A stretch of 64,000 nt of DNA, taken from NCBI GenBank assembly GCA_963805325.1, contig CAWDTS010000022.1:186001-250000 (forward strand). Reading direction: 5' to 3'. The notes beneath the pieces are model-generated. The model searched no databases. It saw nothing but the letters and a program-made list of their open reading frames with translations, and was not told the DNA's origin. Both the position numbers and the translations under genes were made by a program. Of the stretch, positions 46,160 to 55,016 are shown in pieces (position 1 is the first letter of the stretch; the number at the start of each line of letters is the position of its first letter). This DNA is from DASWJZ01 sp963805325. Its GTDB lineage: Bacteria > Pseudomonadota > Alphaproteobacteria > Rhizobiales > Afifellaceae.

Positions 46160-48433
46160 GTGGGTGAAATTGTATCCGACGACTTCTCCGGGGGGACGCT
46201 GAACCCGGTTTGGACGGTTCTGGGACCTTCGGGGATCTCCTCGGAACTGGCGACGAATGCGACGGACGCGTTCCTGGAGCTGATCACGCCGGACGGCAAT
46301 TACGACGTCTGGAACACCAACAACGGCGCGCGGGCGATGCAGGCGACGTCCGACGAGGACTTCCAGCTCGAGACGCGGTTCCTGTCGACGCCGACCCAGA
46401 AGTACCAGATGCAGGGCTTCCTGGTGCAGCAGGATGCCAACGACTGGGTCCGCTTCGACACCTACTCGAACGGCTCCAGCCTGCGAGCCTTTGCCTGCAT
46501 CACGGTCAACGGGGTCTCCACCAAGGTCTTCGATGTCGCGATCACGGGAGGCAGTGCGCCTTATCTGCAGGTGACGCGGGTGGGCGACGCGTGGACGTTC
46601 AAATACTCCACCGACGGAACCCACTGGGTGACGGCGGGCAGCTTCACGCATGACCTGACGGTGAGCTCGGCGGGCGTGTTCGCCGGCAACACCGGCGCCG
46701 CCACGGGCTTCACCGCGCTGGTCGACTACGTGCAGAACACCGCCACCCCGATCCTCAACGAGGACGTCCCGTCGGGCAACGTGGCGCCGGTGGCGCATGA
46801 CGACGCGTTCTCCACCGACCTGTCGACACCGCTGATCATCAACGTCGCCACCGACCTGCTGGGTAACGACCACGATGCCAACGGCGATACGCTGAGCCTG
46901 ACCGGGCACACCAACCCGTCGAACGGCACGCTGGTCGACAATGGCAACGGCACGCTGACCTACACGCCGAACAACGGATATGACGGCACCGACAGCTTCA
47001 CCTACACCGTCTCCGACGGCGCGCTCGCGGATACCGCGACGGTCACGCTTGTCGTCGGAAATCCGATCGACGTCTGGTACGGGCTAGACCAGACCTTTGG
47101 CTCGCCGGGCGAAGCGCAGGAATGGGTCAACATCCTCGGAAACGTCGGCGGTGATGTGACGTCCTTGAGCTATCAGATCAACGGCGGCGACGCTCACGAG
47201 CTCTCGATCGGCCCGGATACGCGGCGTCTGCAGCACAACGGCGATTTCAACGTCGACATCGCCTATTCGGCGCTCGACGGATCGGCGAACAACGACATCG
47301 TGACAATCACGGCCACGCTCGCTTCGGGGGTGAGCTTTTCGCGCGATGTCACGGTCCACTACCAAGACGGCTCCGTCTGGCCGGCCAACTACAGCATCGA
47401 TTGGGATACCGTCTCCAACATCCAGGACGTCGTGCAGGTCGTGGACGGCACCTGGGAGATTGATGCGGGCGGCGTGCGACCGGTCGACCTCGGCTACGAC
47501 CGCCTGCTCGTGCTCGGCAATTCGTCCTGGGACAATTACGAGCTGAAGATGACGGTCACGACGCACGACCTGCTGAACATGGATCCAAATGGACGTGACG
47601 GCGGCGGCTTCGCGATCGGCATGCTGTGGCAAGGACACACGGACGACCCGATCGCCGGCTGGCAGCCGAAGTCCGGCTGGGAGCCGGGGTCATCGTTCTT
47701 CTATACCGACGACAACGGCGACGGGATCGGAAAGTGGACGCTCTACCCGTCGGAAGACTTCCCGCATGGCCTCGCAGCGAAAACCTTTGGACTGCAAGAG
47801 GACCACACCTACAACATCACCGTGCGCGTCGAGCAGGTGGGCCTCTACGACCGGCAATACAGCCTCAAGGTCTGGGAGGTCGGAACTCCGGAGCCCTCAA
47901 ACTGGACGCTGCAGGGCGTCGAAACGTTCGACATCAGTCATGCGCCAGCGACCGGCTCCGTCTACCTCGACGCGAACTATTTCGACGTCGCCTTCAACGA
48001 CCTCACGGTGACTGAGATTCCGGGCCGCGACATCGTCCAGGGCACCAACGGCAACGACACTCTCGTGGCGGTGGACACCCACAGCGCGCACCCCGGAGCC
48101 GGGGAGATCGATGTGCTTGCAGGCTATGGCGGCTCAGATCGCTTCGTCTTTGGCGACGCGAATGGAGCCTACTACAACGATGGCAACGGCAGTACCTCCG
48201 GTACTGCCGACTACGGCTTTGTTTGGGATTTCGCCTCCGGCACGGACAAGATCGTGCTCGCGGGAAGCCCGAACGACTACGTCCTGACCGAGAACGCGCA
48301 AGGTCTCCCCTCCGGCACAGCCATATGGCTTGCGGGTCACGGGGGCGACCAGAATGAGCTAATCGCAGTTCTCAACGGCGCCCACGGGCTCAATCTCAAC
48401 AGCAACGATTTCATCTACGATTTCGTCGTCTAG
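46160..48433 (+). CDS. Secreted multidomain protein with cadherin-like and RTX-like domains
   Basis: A 757-residue protein without a signal peptide. Residues 1-195 look like a DUF1349/concanavalin-like domain (DDFSGGTLNPVWTVLG, MQGFLVQQDANDWVRFDTYS). Residues 205-300 are a tandem-type cadherin/Ig-like repeat (NVAPVAHDDAFSTD, GNDHDANGDTLSLTG, YDGTDSFTYTVSDGA). Residues 300-630 form a second carbohydrate-binding-like region (SSWDNYELKMTVTTHD). The C-terminus has a serralysin/RTX-type calcium segment (GTNGNDTLVA, LAGYGGSDRFVFGD, WDFASGTDKIVLAG). This architecture is typical of type I secreted adhesins or polysaccharide-acting proteins. No type I transporter is nearby. The GTG start has no strong ribosome-binding site. 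Confidence 0.82.
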   Translation: MGEIVSDDFSGGTLNPVWTVLGPSGISSELATNATDAFLELITPDGNYDVWNTNNGARAMQATSDEDFQLETRFLSTPTQKYQMQGFLVQQDANDWVRFDTYSNGSSLRAFACITVNGVSTKVFDVAITGGSAPYLQVTRVGDAWTFKYSTDGTHWVTAGSFTHDLTVSSAGVFAGNTGAATGFTALVDYVQNTATPILNEDVPSGNVAPVAHDDAFSTDLSTPLIINVATDLLGNDHDANGDTLSLTGHTNPSNGTLVDNGNGTLTYTPNNGYDGTDSFTYTVSDGALADTATVTLVVGNPIDVWYGLDQTFGSPGEAQEWVNILGNVGGDVTSLSYQINGGDAHELSIGPDTRRLQHNGDFNVDIAYSALDGSANNDIVTITATLASGVSFSRDVTVHYQDGSVWPANYSIDWDTVSNIQDVVQVVDGTWEIDAGGVRPVDLGYDRLLVLGNSSWDNYELKMTVTTHDLLNMDPNGRDGGGFAIGMLWQGHTDDPIAGWQPKSGWEPGSSFFYTDDNGDGIGKWTLYPSEDFPHGLAAKTFGLQEDHTYNITVRVEQVGLYDRQYSLKVWEVGTPEPSNWTLQGVETFDISHAPATGSVYLDANYFDVAFNDLTVTEIPGRDIVQGTNGNDTLVAVDTHSAHPGAGEIDVLAGYGGSDRFVFGDANGAYYNDGNGSTSGTADYGFVWDFASGTDKIVLAGSPNDYVLTENAQGLPSGTAIWLAGHGGDQNELIAVLNGAHGLNLNSNDFIYDFVV

Positions 48434-48596
48434 GCCCACGACGCCACACTTTGCATGGCCGCCAGCCCGGCGGCGATGCAAGCCCACTCCGACGCCTCGC
48501 GCCGAATCACGACCGGTCCCGCTCGCAACCGGATCGAGGCATTAGCAACTTGCCGATAGCGCCCGTAAGATCAGGCTCACCGCAGTCGCGCGCTGG

Positions 48597-49481
48597 ATGT
48601 CAGACATGGCGATCAAGACTTCCGTTTTTTGCGTCTCCGAAGGAGAAAAGGTCGACCTCACGAAGCGGCCGACCGAGGTGAAGCGGGTCTACAAGTCGAA
48701 AAAAGACTATGGCGCGCTGCTCGATCAGCATGTCGAGCGGCTCAGCGACGAGCAGCGACGTCTCTATGCCTCCGACTCGCTGGCGCTTCTCATCATCCTG
48801 CAGGGCATGGACAGCGCCGGAAAGGACGGCGTGATCCGCCACGTGATGTCGGGCGTAAATCCGCAAGGCTGCGAGGTGCACAGCTTCAAGCAGCCGAGCG
48901 CGGAAGAGCTTCAGCACGACTTCCTGTGGCGCAGCCACGCGCGGATGCCGGAACGCGGCCGGATCGGAATCTTCAACCGCTCCTATTATGAGGACGTGCT
49001 CGTGGTGCGCGTTCATCCCGAGCTTCTGGCGAACGCGGGATTCGCCGCGGACGCCGGTGGGCAGAAGACGTTCTGGACCGACAGATACCGCGCTATCGTC
49101 GATTTCGAGCGGCATCTCGATCGCAACAATACGCGCATCATCAAGCTCTTCCTGCACCTCTCCAAGGAAGAGCAGCGTAAGCGCTTCCTCTCGCGTATCG
49201 ACGAGGCGGAGAAGAACTGGAAGTTCAGCATGGCCGACGTGACGGAGCGACAGTTCTGGGACAGCTACATGAAGGCTTACGAGGATTGCCTCTCCGCTAC
49301 CAGTTCATCGCAGGCACCGTGGTTCGTGGTCCCGGCCGACGACAAGGCGAACGCCCGACTGATCGTCTCGGAGATCATTCTCGAGACGTTGGAGGCAATG
49401 GACCTGCACTATCCGGAGACGAGTCCGGCCCGTCTCAAGGAGCTTGAGTCGCTGCGCAAGGAACTCGCGAAGCGGAAATAG
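48597..49481 (+). CDS. Polyphosphate kinase 2 family protein
   Basis: Transfers phosphate between polyphosphate and nucleoside (di)phosphates in the cytoplasm. The 294-residue one-domain protein has Walker A in LQGMDSAGKDGVIRHVMSG, Walker B/base region in GIFNRSYYEDVLVVRVHP, and the lid arginines in HLSKEEQRKRFLSRIDE. The PQGCEVHSFKQPS segment is also conserved. The one-domain size and lack of a tandem duplication suggest class I or III; the preferred nucleotide cannot be told. An ATG at 48606 is also in frame. It stands alone between the RTX-like gene and the signalling island. Confidence 0.92.
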   Translation: MSDMAIKTSVFCVSEGEKVDLTKRPTEVKRVYKSKKDYGALLDQHVERLSDEQRRLYASDSLALLIILQGMDSAGKDGVIRHVMSGVNPQGCEVHSFKQPSAEELQHDFLWRSHARMPERGRIGIFNRSYYEDVLVVRVHPELLANAGFAADAGGQKTFWTDRYRAIVDFERHLDRNNTRIIKLFLHLSKEEQRKRFLSRIDEAEKNWKFSMADVTERQFWDSYMKAYEDCLSATSSSQAPWFVVPADDKANARLIVSEIILETLEAMDLHYPETSPARLKELESLRKELAKRK

Positions 49482-49849
49482 CGAAAGCGCTTAACCCTCT
49501 CGTTCACAAAGCGCGCAGCCCAGACAGACAGGAGCGAGCGCATCTCGGACCAGTCGGCGGCGAAGCCGGAAGAGCGCCGCTGATCAGGCGCCACCGAACC
49601 CGGCGGATCCTATCGCGCATGCTCCCATAAGTCATGGTTTAGAAAGGATATTTTCGACCGTCCCCTTCAAAAGCGAGCAATCAATTTATCGCATCCTCAA
49701 CCTTTTGTTGCGGAACTGAGCGCCGAAGGAAGAGAGCAACTTCCGACATGCGCCTGGGGGCAGTCATTGAGCTACTTCGCCGACAAACCGGCAGGCAGGA
49801 CACGTCCTTGTCGAGAGCTCGCACGCGTTCGGAAACCCGATGAGCTGAG
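49482..49849. other. Gene-free region before the hybrid kinase
   Basis: About 368 bases without a convincing gene. The part 49620-49720 is notably AT-rich for this window (for example GGTTTAGAAAGGATATTTTCG) and probably carries the promoter of the kinase gene. No clear -35/-10 pair or terminator hairpin was identified. Confidence 0.45.
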
Positions 49850-52800
49850 ATGACGACGCTGCCACATCTCATCGGGAACATGTCCTGCAACCTCCTGATC
49901 CTGGTCGGGCTCACCTATCTGCTGAGCCTGATCAGGGCTGCGCGGCCCGGATTCTGCACAGCATATCTCGGCGTTCCGTTCGGCTTGGCGATGGGTGGCA
50001 TCGCGGGCGTCCTGACTCTCGCGTCTTTCGACGCGACGAATGGCCTCCTCATCGACCTTCGCAGCGTCGCGATCGTCATGTCCGGCCTTATCGGCGGTCC
50101 CATTGCCGCGATCGTCGCCGCGGCACTCGCGACGCTCATACGCTTCGCGCTCGGCGCCGCGAATACCGCGCTCGTCGCCTTCGCGATGCCGGTTCTCGTT
50201 CTCCTCGGCGTCGCCGCCTGGGTGTTCGGTGTCGGAACCTCTCTCCGCGGCCTGCTTGCGACGGGCATTGCGCTGGCGATCGTGCGTCCGGCGATCATTC
50301 TTTTCGCTCAGTGGATGGGCTGGCTCGACAGTCAGATCGCACGCACCTTCCTGACAACCACGCTTCCGGTCACGGCGATCTTCTATCCGCTCGGTGTCGT
50401 TGCCATGGGAAGCCTCCTGCGCTTCGAGGGCACGCGCGTAAGTCGCGCAGTCGGGCTGCAATCTGAGTACCGCACGCTCTCCGGTCGCGATTCGCGCTAC
50501 CGCGCAATCTTCGACACCTCAAGCGTCGCGATGATGTGGACGGAGAATGACGGGCGCATCCGCCGCGCCAACCAGCGCATGGCCGACTTCGTTGGATACC
50601 CCATCTCCGAGTTGGAGAGTATGCGCTACGAAGACCTTCTCGCGCCCGAAGATCGCGAGGATTATTTCCGCATTCGGGCTGAGCAGCAGGCGACCGGCCT
50701 GCCGCCGAAGGATAACGTGCGCCGTTACCGCCGCAAAGACGGCACGTCCGTATGGGGGCTCCGCTCGACAGCGGTGGTCCGCCCGAACGCCGACAAGTCC
50801 GTGCATAAGTTCGTGATGGTGCAGGACGTCACCGAGCAGAAGAGCGGTGAGGAAAAGATTCGCTTCCAGGCAGAGCTTTTGGAATCCGTCGAAGAGGCGG
50901 TGATCGCGACCGACATGGTCGGTTCGATCATCTTCTGGAACCGCTTCGCCGAGAAGCTGTGCGGTTGGCCGGCACGCATGGTGATCGGGCGCAACATCGC
51001 CGCCGTGCTGCCGTCGATAAAAGAGCAGTTCGAGCCAGCCGATATCCGCGCGCGGCTCGAAGCCGGCGAAAGCTGGAGGGGCGATATCTCGCTCAACCGT
51101 CGGGACGGCTCCACGATACTTCTTAGCGCCACAAGCTCACCTGTAAAGGACGACCGCGGTACGCCGGTGGCGATCGTCACGGTCGCAACTGATATCACCG
51201 AGGAGAAGCAGTCGCAGTTCGCGCTCCTCGAAGAGCAGCGCACCTTGGCGATTCTCAATCGCACCGCCGTGAGGCTCAACGCCGAGCTCGATCTCAGCGC
51301 CCTGATGCAGGCCGTGACCGATGCCGGCCTGGAGCTGACCGGCGCCGAATTCGGCGCCCTCTTCTCCGGCAAGCGGCCTCAGGACGACCATTTCGAGCTC
51401 TACGCACTTTCCGGAATAGGCCGGCAGTCCTTCGAGGCGCTTCCCCTGCCGCTGGAAGACGGTGTCGTCGGACCTGTCCTCGAAGACGAGCAGGTGTTCC
51501 GCTTTGACGACGTAACCGTGGACCCAAGATACGCCGAGGCGATCGCAGACAAGCTTCGACAGGGTGCCTCGCCCGTCCGCAGTTACCTCGCTGTTCCTCT
51601 GAGCTCGCGCGCGGGGAAGGTGATCGGCGCCTTGTTCTTTGGCCATACCGAGGCAGGCGTCTTCACCGAGCGTTCCGAGCGGCTGATCGAAGGCATTGCC
51701 GCGCATGCCTCGATCGCCATCGAGAAGGCGAGCCTCTTCCAGGCCGCACAGCAAGAGATCGAGACGCGCAGGAAGGCAGAGGAATCTCTCAACGAGAGCG
51801 AGGCGCGCTTCCGCGATTTTGCGGAGGTCGGCTCTGACCTCATGTGGGAAACCGACCAACGCTTCCGGATCACCGCAATCGTGGGCGATTCCCGTGCGGT
51901 CTTCGGTATGCCCGAAGAAGAGCTGATCGGACGCACCGCATGGGAGATCGCCAAGGTCAGCGGAAAGACGCCGGAGTGGAAGCAGCACATTCTCGACCAC
52001 GAGACGCGGCAACCGTTCAGGAACTTCGAATATCAGATCGCCGACCGGAACGGGGCGACTCGCTGGATCTCGACGAACGGCCGCCCCTATTTCGACGGGA
52101 GCGGCAATTTTCTCGGATTCCGCGGCGCCTCGACGAACATCGCCGGGCGCAAGCACGCCGAGGCGAAACTCGCGTCGAGCGCGCGTCAGCAGCAAGCGGC
52201 CGCGGTTCTGAGCCAGCTCGCGCTGCAGGGCGTCCCGCGCGACGACCTCTATCAGGTCGCCGTCGACCTCGTTGCGCGGACGCTCGGCGTGGAGCTGGTT
52301 GGTATTCTGGAACTTTCAGCCGACAAGCGCGTGCTCAGGCTGCGTGCCGGAAGCGGCTGGCCGGCGCAGTCGGTGAACATTCGCGCCGTGCCGGTCGACT
52401 ATTGCCCGCCGCTCGCGCGCGGCGTCAGCTCCGACGTGCCAGTGCATTTCTCGCGGCGCAACTTCAATCTCATCCCCGGCCTGCAGAACGACAAAGGGTC
52501 GGGCGTCGCGGTTCCGATCGGCGAAAAGGCACTCCGGCTCGGGGTCATCGTCGTGTGCTCCGACGGATTCCGCGCGTTCAGCGAGTCAGACATCAACTTC
52601 CTGAGGGCAATCTCCTTCGTGCTCGCAGCCGACGCCGAGCAGCGCAAGGCGGCGGCAACACTGCGCCTTAGAGACCGCGCACTGGAGGCGATCGGTGAAG
52701 GCATCATGATCACAGACGCGGCGGAGTTCGACACGCCGATCACTTACGTCAACCCGGCGTTCGAGCGGTTGACGGGCTACAGCAGAGACGAGGCGATCGG

Positions 52801-54160
52801 CCGCAACGCACGCTTCCTGCAGGGCACCGATTCCAATCCCGACCTCGTGCAGACGATCCACAGCATGGTAGAGGCGGAAACGCAGTTCCGCGGCTCGATC
52901 CTCAACTACCGCAAGGACGGCGAAAGCTTCTGGAACAATCTCACGATATCGCCGATCCGCGACGAGAGCGGAACGACGACGCATTTCGTCGGCGTCCTCT
53001 CCGATGAGACGGAGCGCGTCCATATGGCGTCGCAATTGCGCCAAGCGCAAAAAATGGAGGCGCTCGGCCACCTGACCGGTGGCGTCGCGCACGACTTCAA
53101 CAACCTGCTCGCCGTGATCCTGGGCAATTCGGAGATTCTCTACGAGGAGATCGACGATCCGGAGCTCAAGACGACCGCCGAGCTTGTGATGACGACCGCG
53201 GAGAAGGGTGCAGACCTCACGCAGCGCCTGCTCGCGTTCGGACGCCGCCAGGCGCTGCATCCCGAGGCGCTCGCACTCGGCGACGCGATCGAGTCGTTTT
53301 CCGACATGCTCCACCGCACGCTCGGCATGCATATCACGCTCGAGACTCGCTCGACGGCCGACAAGCTGGCCTATGTCGACCGCGGCCTGTTCGAATCGGC
53401 GATCCTGAACCTCGTGCTGAACGCGCGCGACGCCATGCAGAACGGCGGCGTTCTCAGTATCGAAACGGAGAGCGTCCACGCCGCGGACGGTTTTGCCAGG
53501 GACCTGCGGCCGGGAGATTATGTCTGCGTCACTGTGAAGGACACCGGCGTCGGCATGGACATGGACGTTCTCGATCGCGCCTTCGATCCCTTCTTCACCA
53601 CCAAGGGTGTCGGCAAGGGCTCAGGCATGGGCCTCTCCATGGTCTATGGATTCGCCAAACAGTCCGGCGGACACGTCGCCATCGAGAGCCAGCCGGGTCA
53701 GGGCACGACCGTGCATCTCTACCTGCCGGTCGCGGGCAAGACCGAGGTCGCCAAACCCCATGAGCCGCATGAGAGCCACCCGTCTACAGGCGGCCACGAA
53801 CGAATCCTCCTGGTAGAGGATGAGCCGCACGTCCGCCGCTTCGTCTCAAATCAGCTGACCGGCCTCGGATATTCGGTCGTCGAAGCCGACGCCGGCGCGC
53901 CGGCGCTCGATATTCTGCGCAATACGCCCGACTTCGATCTTCTGTTTACCGACCTTCTGATGCCCGGAGGAATGAGCGGGTTCGACCTGGTGCAACGCGC
54001 GCGCGAGTTCGCGCCGAACCTGAAGGTGCTGCTGACCACCGGCTACGCGGCCGAAGCTGGCAGCATGCTCGCCGACGTGAAGGATCCGATCCTCAAGAAA
54101 CCCTATAAGAAACAACAGCTTGCCGAGGCGCTGCGCGAGGTGTTCGAGAAGGCCGCCTGA
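49850..54160 (+). CDS. Giant hybrid sensor histidine kinase (LytS-type sensor, PAS and GAF domains, receiver)
   Basis: A 1436-residue protein. The order is: a 5TM LytS-like membrane sensor (residues 1-190; ILVGLTYLLSLIRAA, LIDLRSVAIVMSGLIGGPIAA), PAS (220-335), PAS (345-460), GAF (480-630), PAS (660-780), GAF (790-930), PAS with LOV-like appearance (940-1060; AIGRNARFLQGTDSN), HisKA with H1081 in GGVAHDFNNLLAVI, HATPase (GMGLSMVYGFAKQSGG), and a C-terminal receiver with D1368 in LLFTDLLMPGG. The sequence NARFLQGTD is close to the flavin-binding NCRFLQG motif but has Ala in place of the photoactive Cys. It is intact in one frame and starts the signalling island. Confidence 0.88.
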   Translation: MTTLPHLIGNMSCNLLILVGLTYLLSLIRAARPGFCTAYLGVPFGLAMGGIAGVLTLASFDATNGLLIDLRSVAIVMSGLIGGPIAAIVAAALATLIRFALGAANTALVAFAMPVLVLLGVAAWVFGVGTSLRGLLATGIALAIVRPAIILFAQWMGWLDSQIARTFLTTTLPVTAIFYPLGVVAMGSLLRFEGTRVSRAVGLQSEYRTLSGRDSRYRAIFDTSSVAMMWTENDGRIRRANQRMADFVGYPISELESMRYEDLLAPEDREDYFRIRAEQQATGLPPKDNVRRYRRKDGTSVWGLRSTAVVRPNADKSVHKFVMVQDVTEQKSGEEKIRFQAELLESVEEAVIATDMVGSIIFWNRFAEKLCGWPARMVIGRNIAAVLPSIKEQFEPADIRARLEAGESWRGDISLNRRDGSTILLSATSSPVKDDRGTPVAIVTVATDITEEKQSQFALLEEQRTLAILNRTAVRLNAELDLSALMQAVTDAGLELTGAEFGALFSGKRPQDDHFELYALSGIGRQSFEALPLPLEDGVVGPVLEDEQVFRFDDVTVDPRYAEAIADKLRQGASPVRSYLAVPLSSRAGKVIGALFFGHTEAGVFTERSERLIEGIAAHASIAIEKASLFQAAQQEIETRRKAEESLNESEARFRDFAEVGSDLMWETDQRFRITAIVGDSRAVFGMPEEELIGRTAWEIAKVSGKTPEWKQHILDHETRQPFRNFEYQIADRNGATRWISTNGRPYFDGSGNFLGFRGASTNIAGRKHAEAKLASSARQQQAAAVLSQLALQGVPRDDLYQVAVDLVARTLGVELVGILELSADKRVLRLRAGSGWPAQSVNIRAVPVDYCPPLARGVSSDVPVHFSRRNFNLIPGLQNDKGSGVAVPIGEKALRLGVIVVCSDGFRAFSESDINFLRAISFVLAADAEQRKAAATLRLRDRALEAIGEGIMITDAAEFDTPITYVNPAFERLTGYSRDEAIGRNARFLQGTDSNPDLVQTIHSMVEAETQFRGSILNYRKDGESFWNNLTISPIRDESGTTTHFVGVLSDETERVHMASQLRQAQKMEALGHLTGGVAHDFNNLLAVILGNSEILYEEIDDPELKTTAELVMTTAEKGADLTQRLLAFGRRQALHPEALALGDAIESFSDMLHRTLGMHITLETRSTADKLAYVDRGLFESAILNLVLNARDAMQNGGVLSIETESVHAADGFARDLRPGDYVCVTVKDTGVGMDMDVLDRAFDPFFTTKGVGKGSGMGLSMVYGFAKQSGGHVAIESQPGQGTTVHLYLPVAGKTEVAKPHEPHESHPSTGGHERILLVEDEPHVRRFVSNQLTGLGYSVVEADAGAPALDILRNTPDFDLLFTDLLMPGGMSGFDLVQRAREFAPNLKVLLTTGYAAEAGSMLADVKDPILKKPYKKQQLAEALREVFEKAA

Positions 54161-54288
54161 GGCTCTCCGGATTGGGGCAGCGGCTCGCCTTTTGGTCGAG
54201 TTTGTTAAGGGTTTTCTGCCAGGATTGAGCGGTCAAGGCGCGGTCCGCATTGCACATATAGCCGCGCGAAGAACAGTTGGAGGCCGTC

Positions 54289-54747
54289 GTGTCCGAACCA
54301 AGCCAGCAGGCGGACGTCGCCAGCGCGGCGCAGTCGCCTGGATCATCGCAGCGCAGCTGTTTCGTCGTCGATGACGACGCAGGCATCTGCAAGGCGCTCT
54401 CCTTCACGCTGCGAAAGCTCGGTTTCGCGACCCATGAGATCGCGACGCCGGAAGCGCTGGAGTCAGCTATCGAAACGGAGACGCCGCAGCTGATCTTCCT
54501 CGACCTCGGTCTCGGGAAGTCGGGCGCCATGGATATCCTGCCGATCCTTTCGCAGCACGGTTACGAAGGCCCGGTACAGCTCATGAGCGGCCGCAGCCAG
54601 GTCGTCCTCGACGAGGTCGTCGCTGTCGGCGCGGAGTATGGGCTGACAATGCTGCCGGCGCTCGAGAAGCCGTTCCGCATGGGCGTGGTCAAGGATCTCG
54701 TGGCGGGCCTGGGCTTCACCACACCGGAAGCTACACCTGCCGCCTGA
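54289..54747 (+). CDS. Single-domain response regulator
   Basis: A 152-residue receiver. The acidic pair is in CFVVDDDAGICKALSF, the phosphoacceptor is D72 in LIFLDLGLGKSG, and the switch lysine is in LPALEKPFR. There is no output domain. A GTG at 54289 has TTGGAGG five bases upstream; the frame extends to a TTG at 54277. Its local wording (GYEGPVQLMSGRS) is echoed in the receiver of the EAL protein at 58074-59306 (GYSGAVQLISGKD), suggesting common origin or a shared kinase. Confidence 0.85.
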   Translation: MSEPSQQADVASAAQSPGSSQRSCFVVDDDAGICKALSFTLRKLGFATHEIATPEALESAIETETPQLIFLDLGLGKSGAMDILPILSQHGYEGPVQLMSGRSQVVLDEVVAVGAEYGLTMLPALEKPFRMGVVKDLVAGLGFTTPEATPAA

Positions 54748-55016
54748 CCACCGCCCGGATGCACCTGACGGCCGCAATCCTCTGCGTGACGATCACATTG
54801 CCGGCGAGAGTCGCGGGCGCTCCGGGTTACCTTTTTTCGAGCGAATCCAATGCATTGGAAACGCCCTCCTCGTGCCATCGCCTCCAATCCTAAACTGAAA
54901 ATTAGGGATTCAGGGCTGTACTCATCCTGGGCTGGTCGGTTCTTGTTTGGCTGGATTAGAGAGCCGCACGCAGGCCGTCCCGCCATGAAACCGCGGCTCC
55001 GCGGGGGGACAAGCTG

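Noticed and set aside
49620..49849. General stress (EcfG-type) promoter before the hybrid kinase
   Set aside because: A GGAAC is present near 49710, but no CGTT at the required 16-17 base spacing was found.
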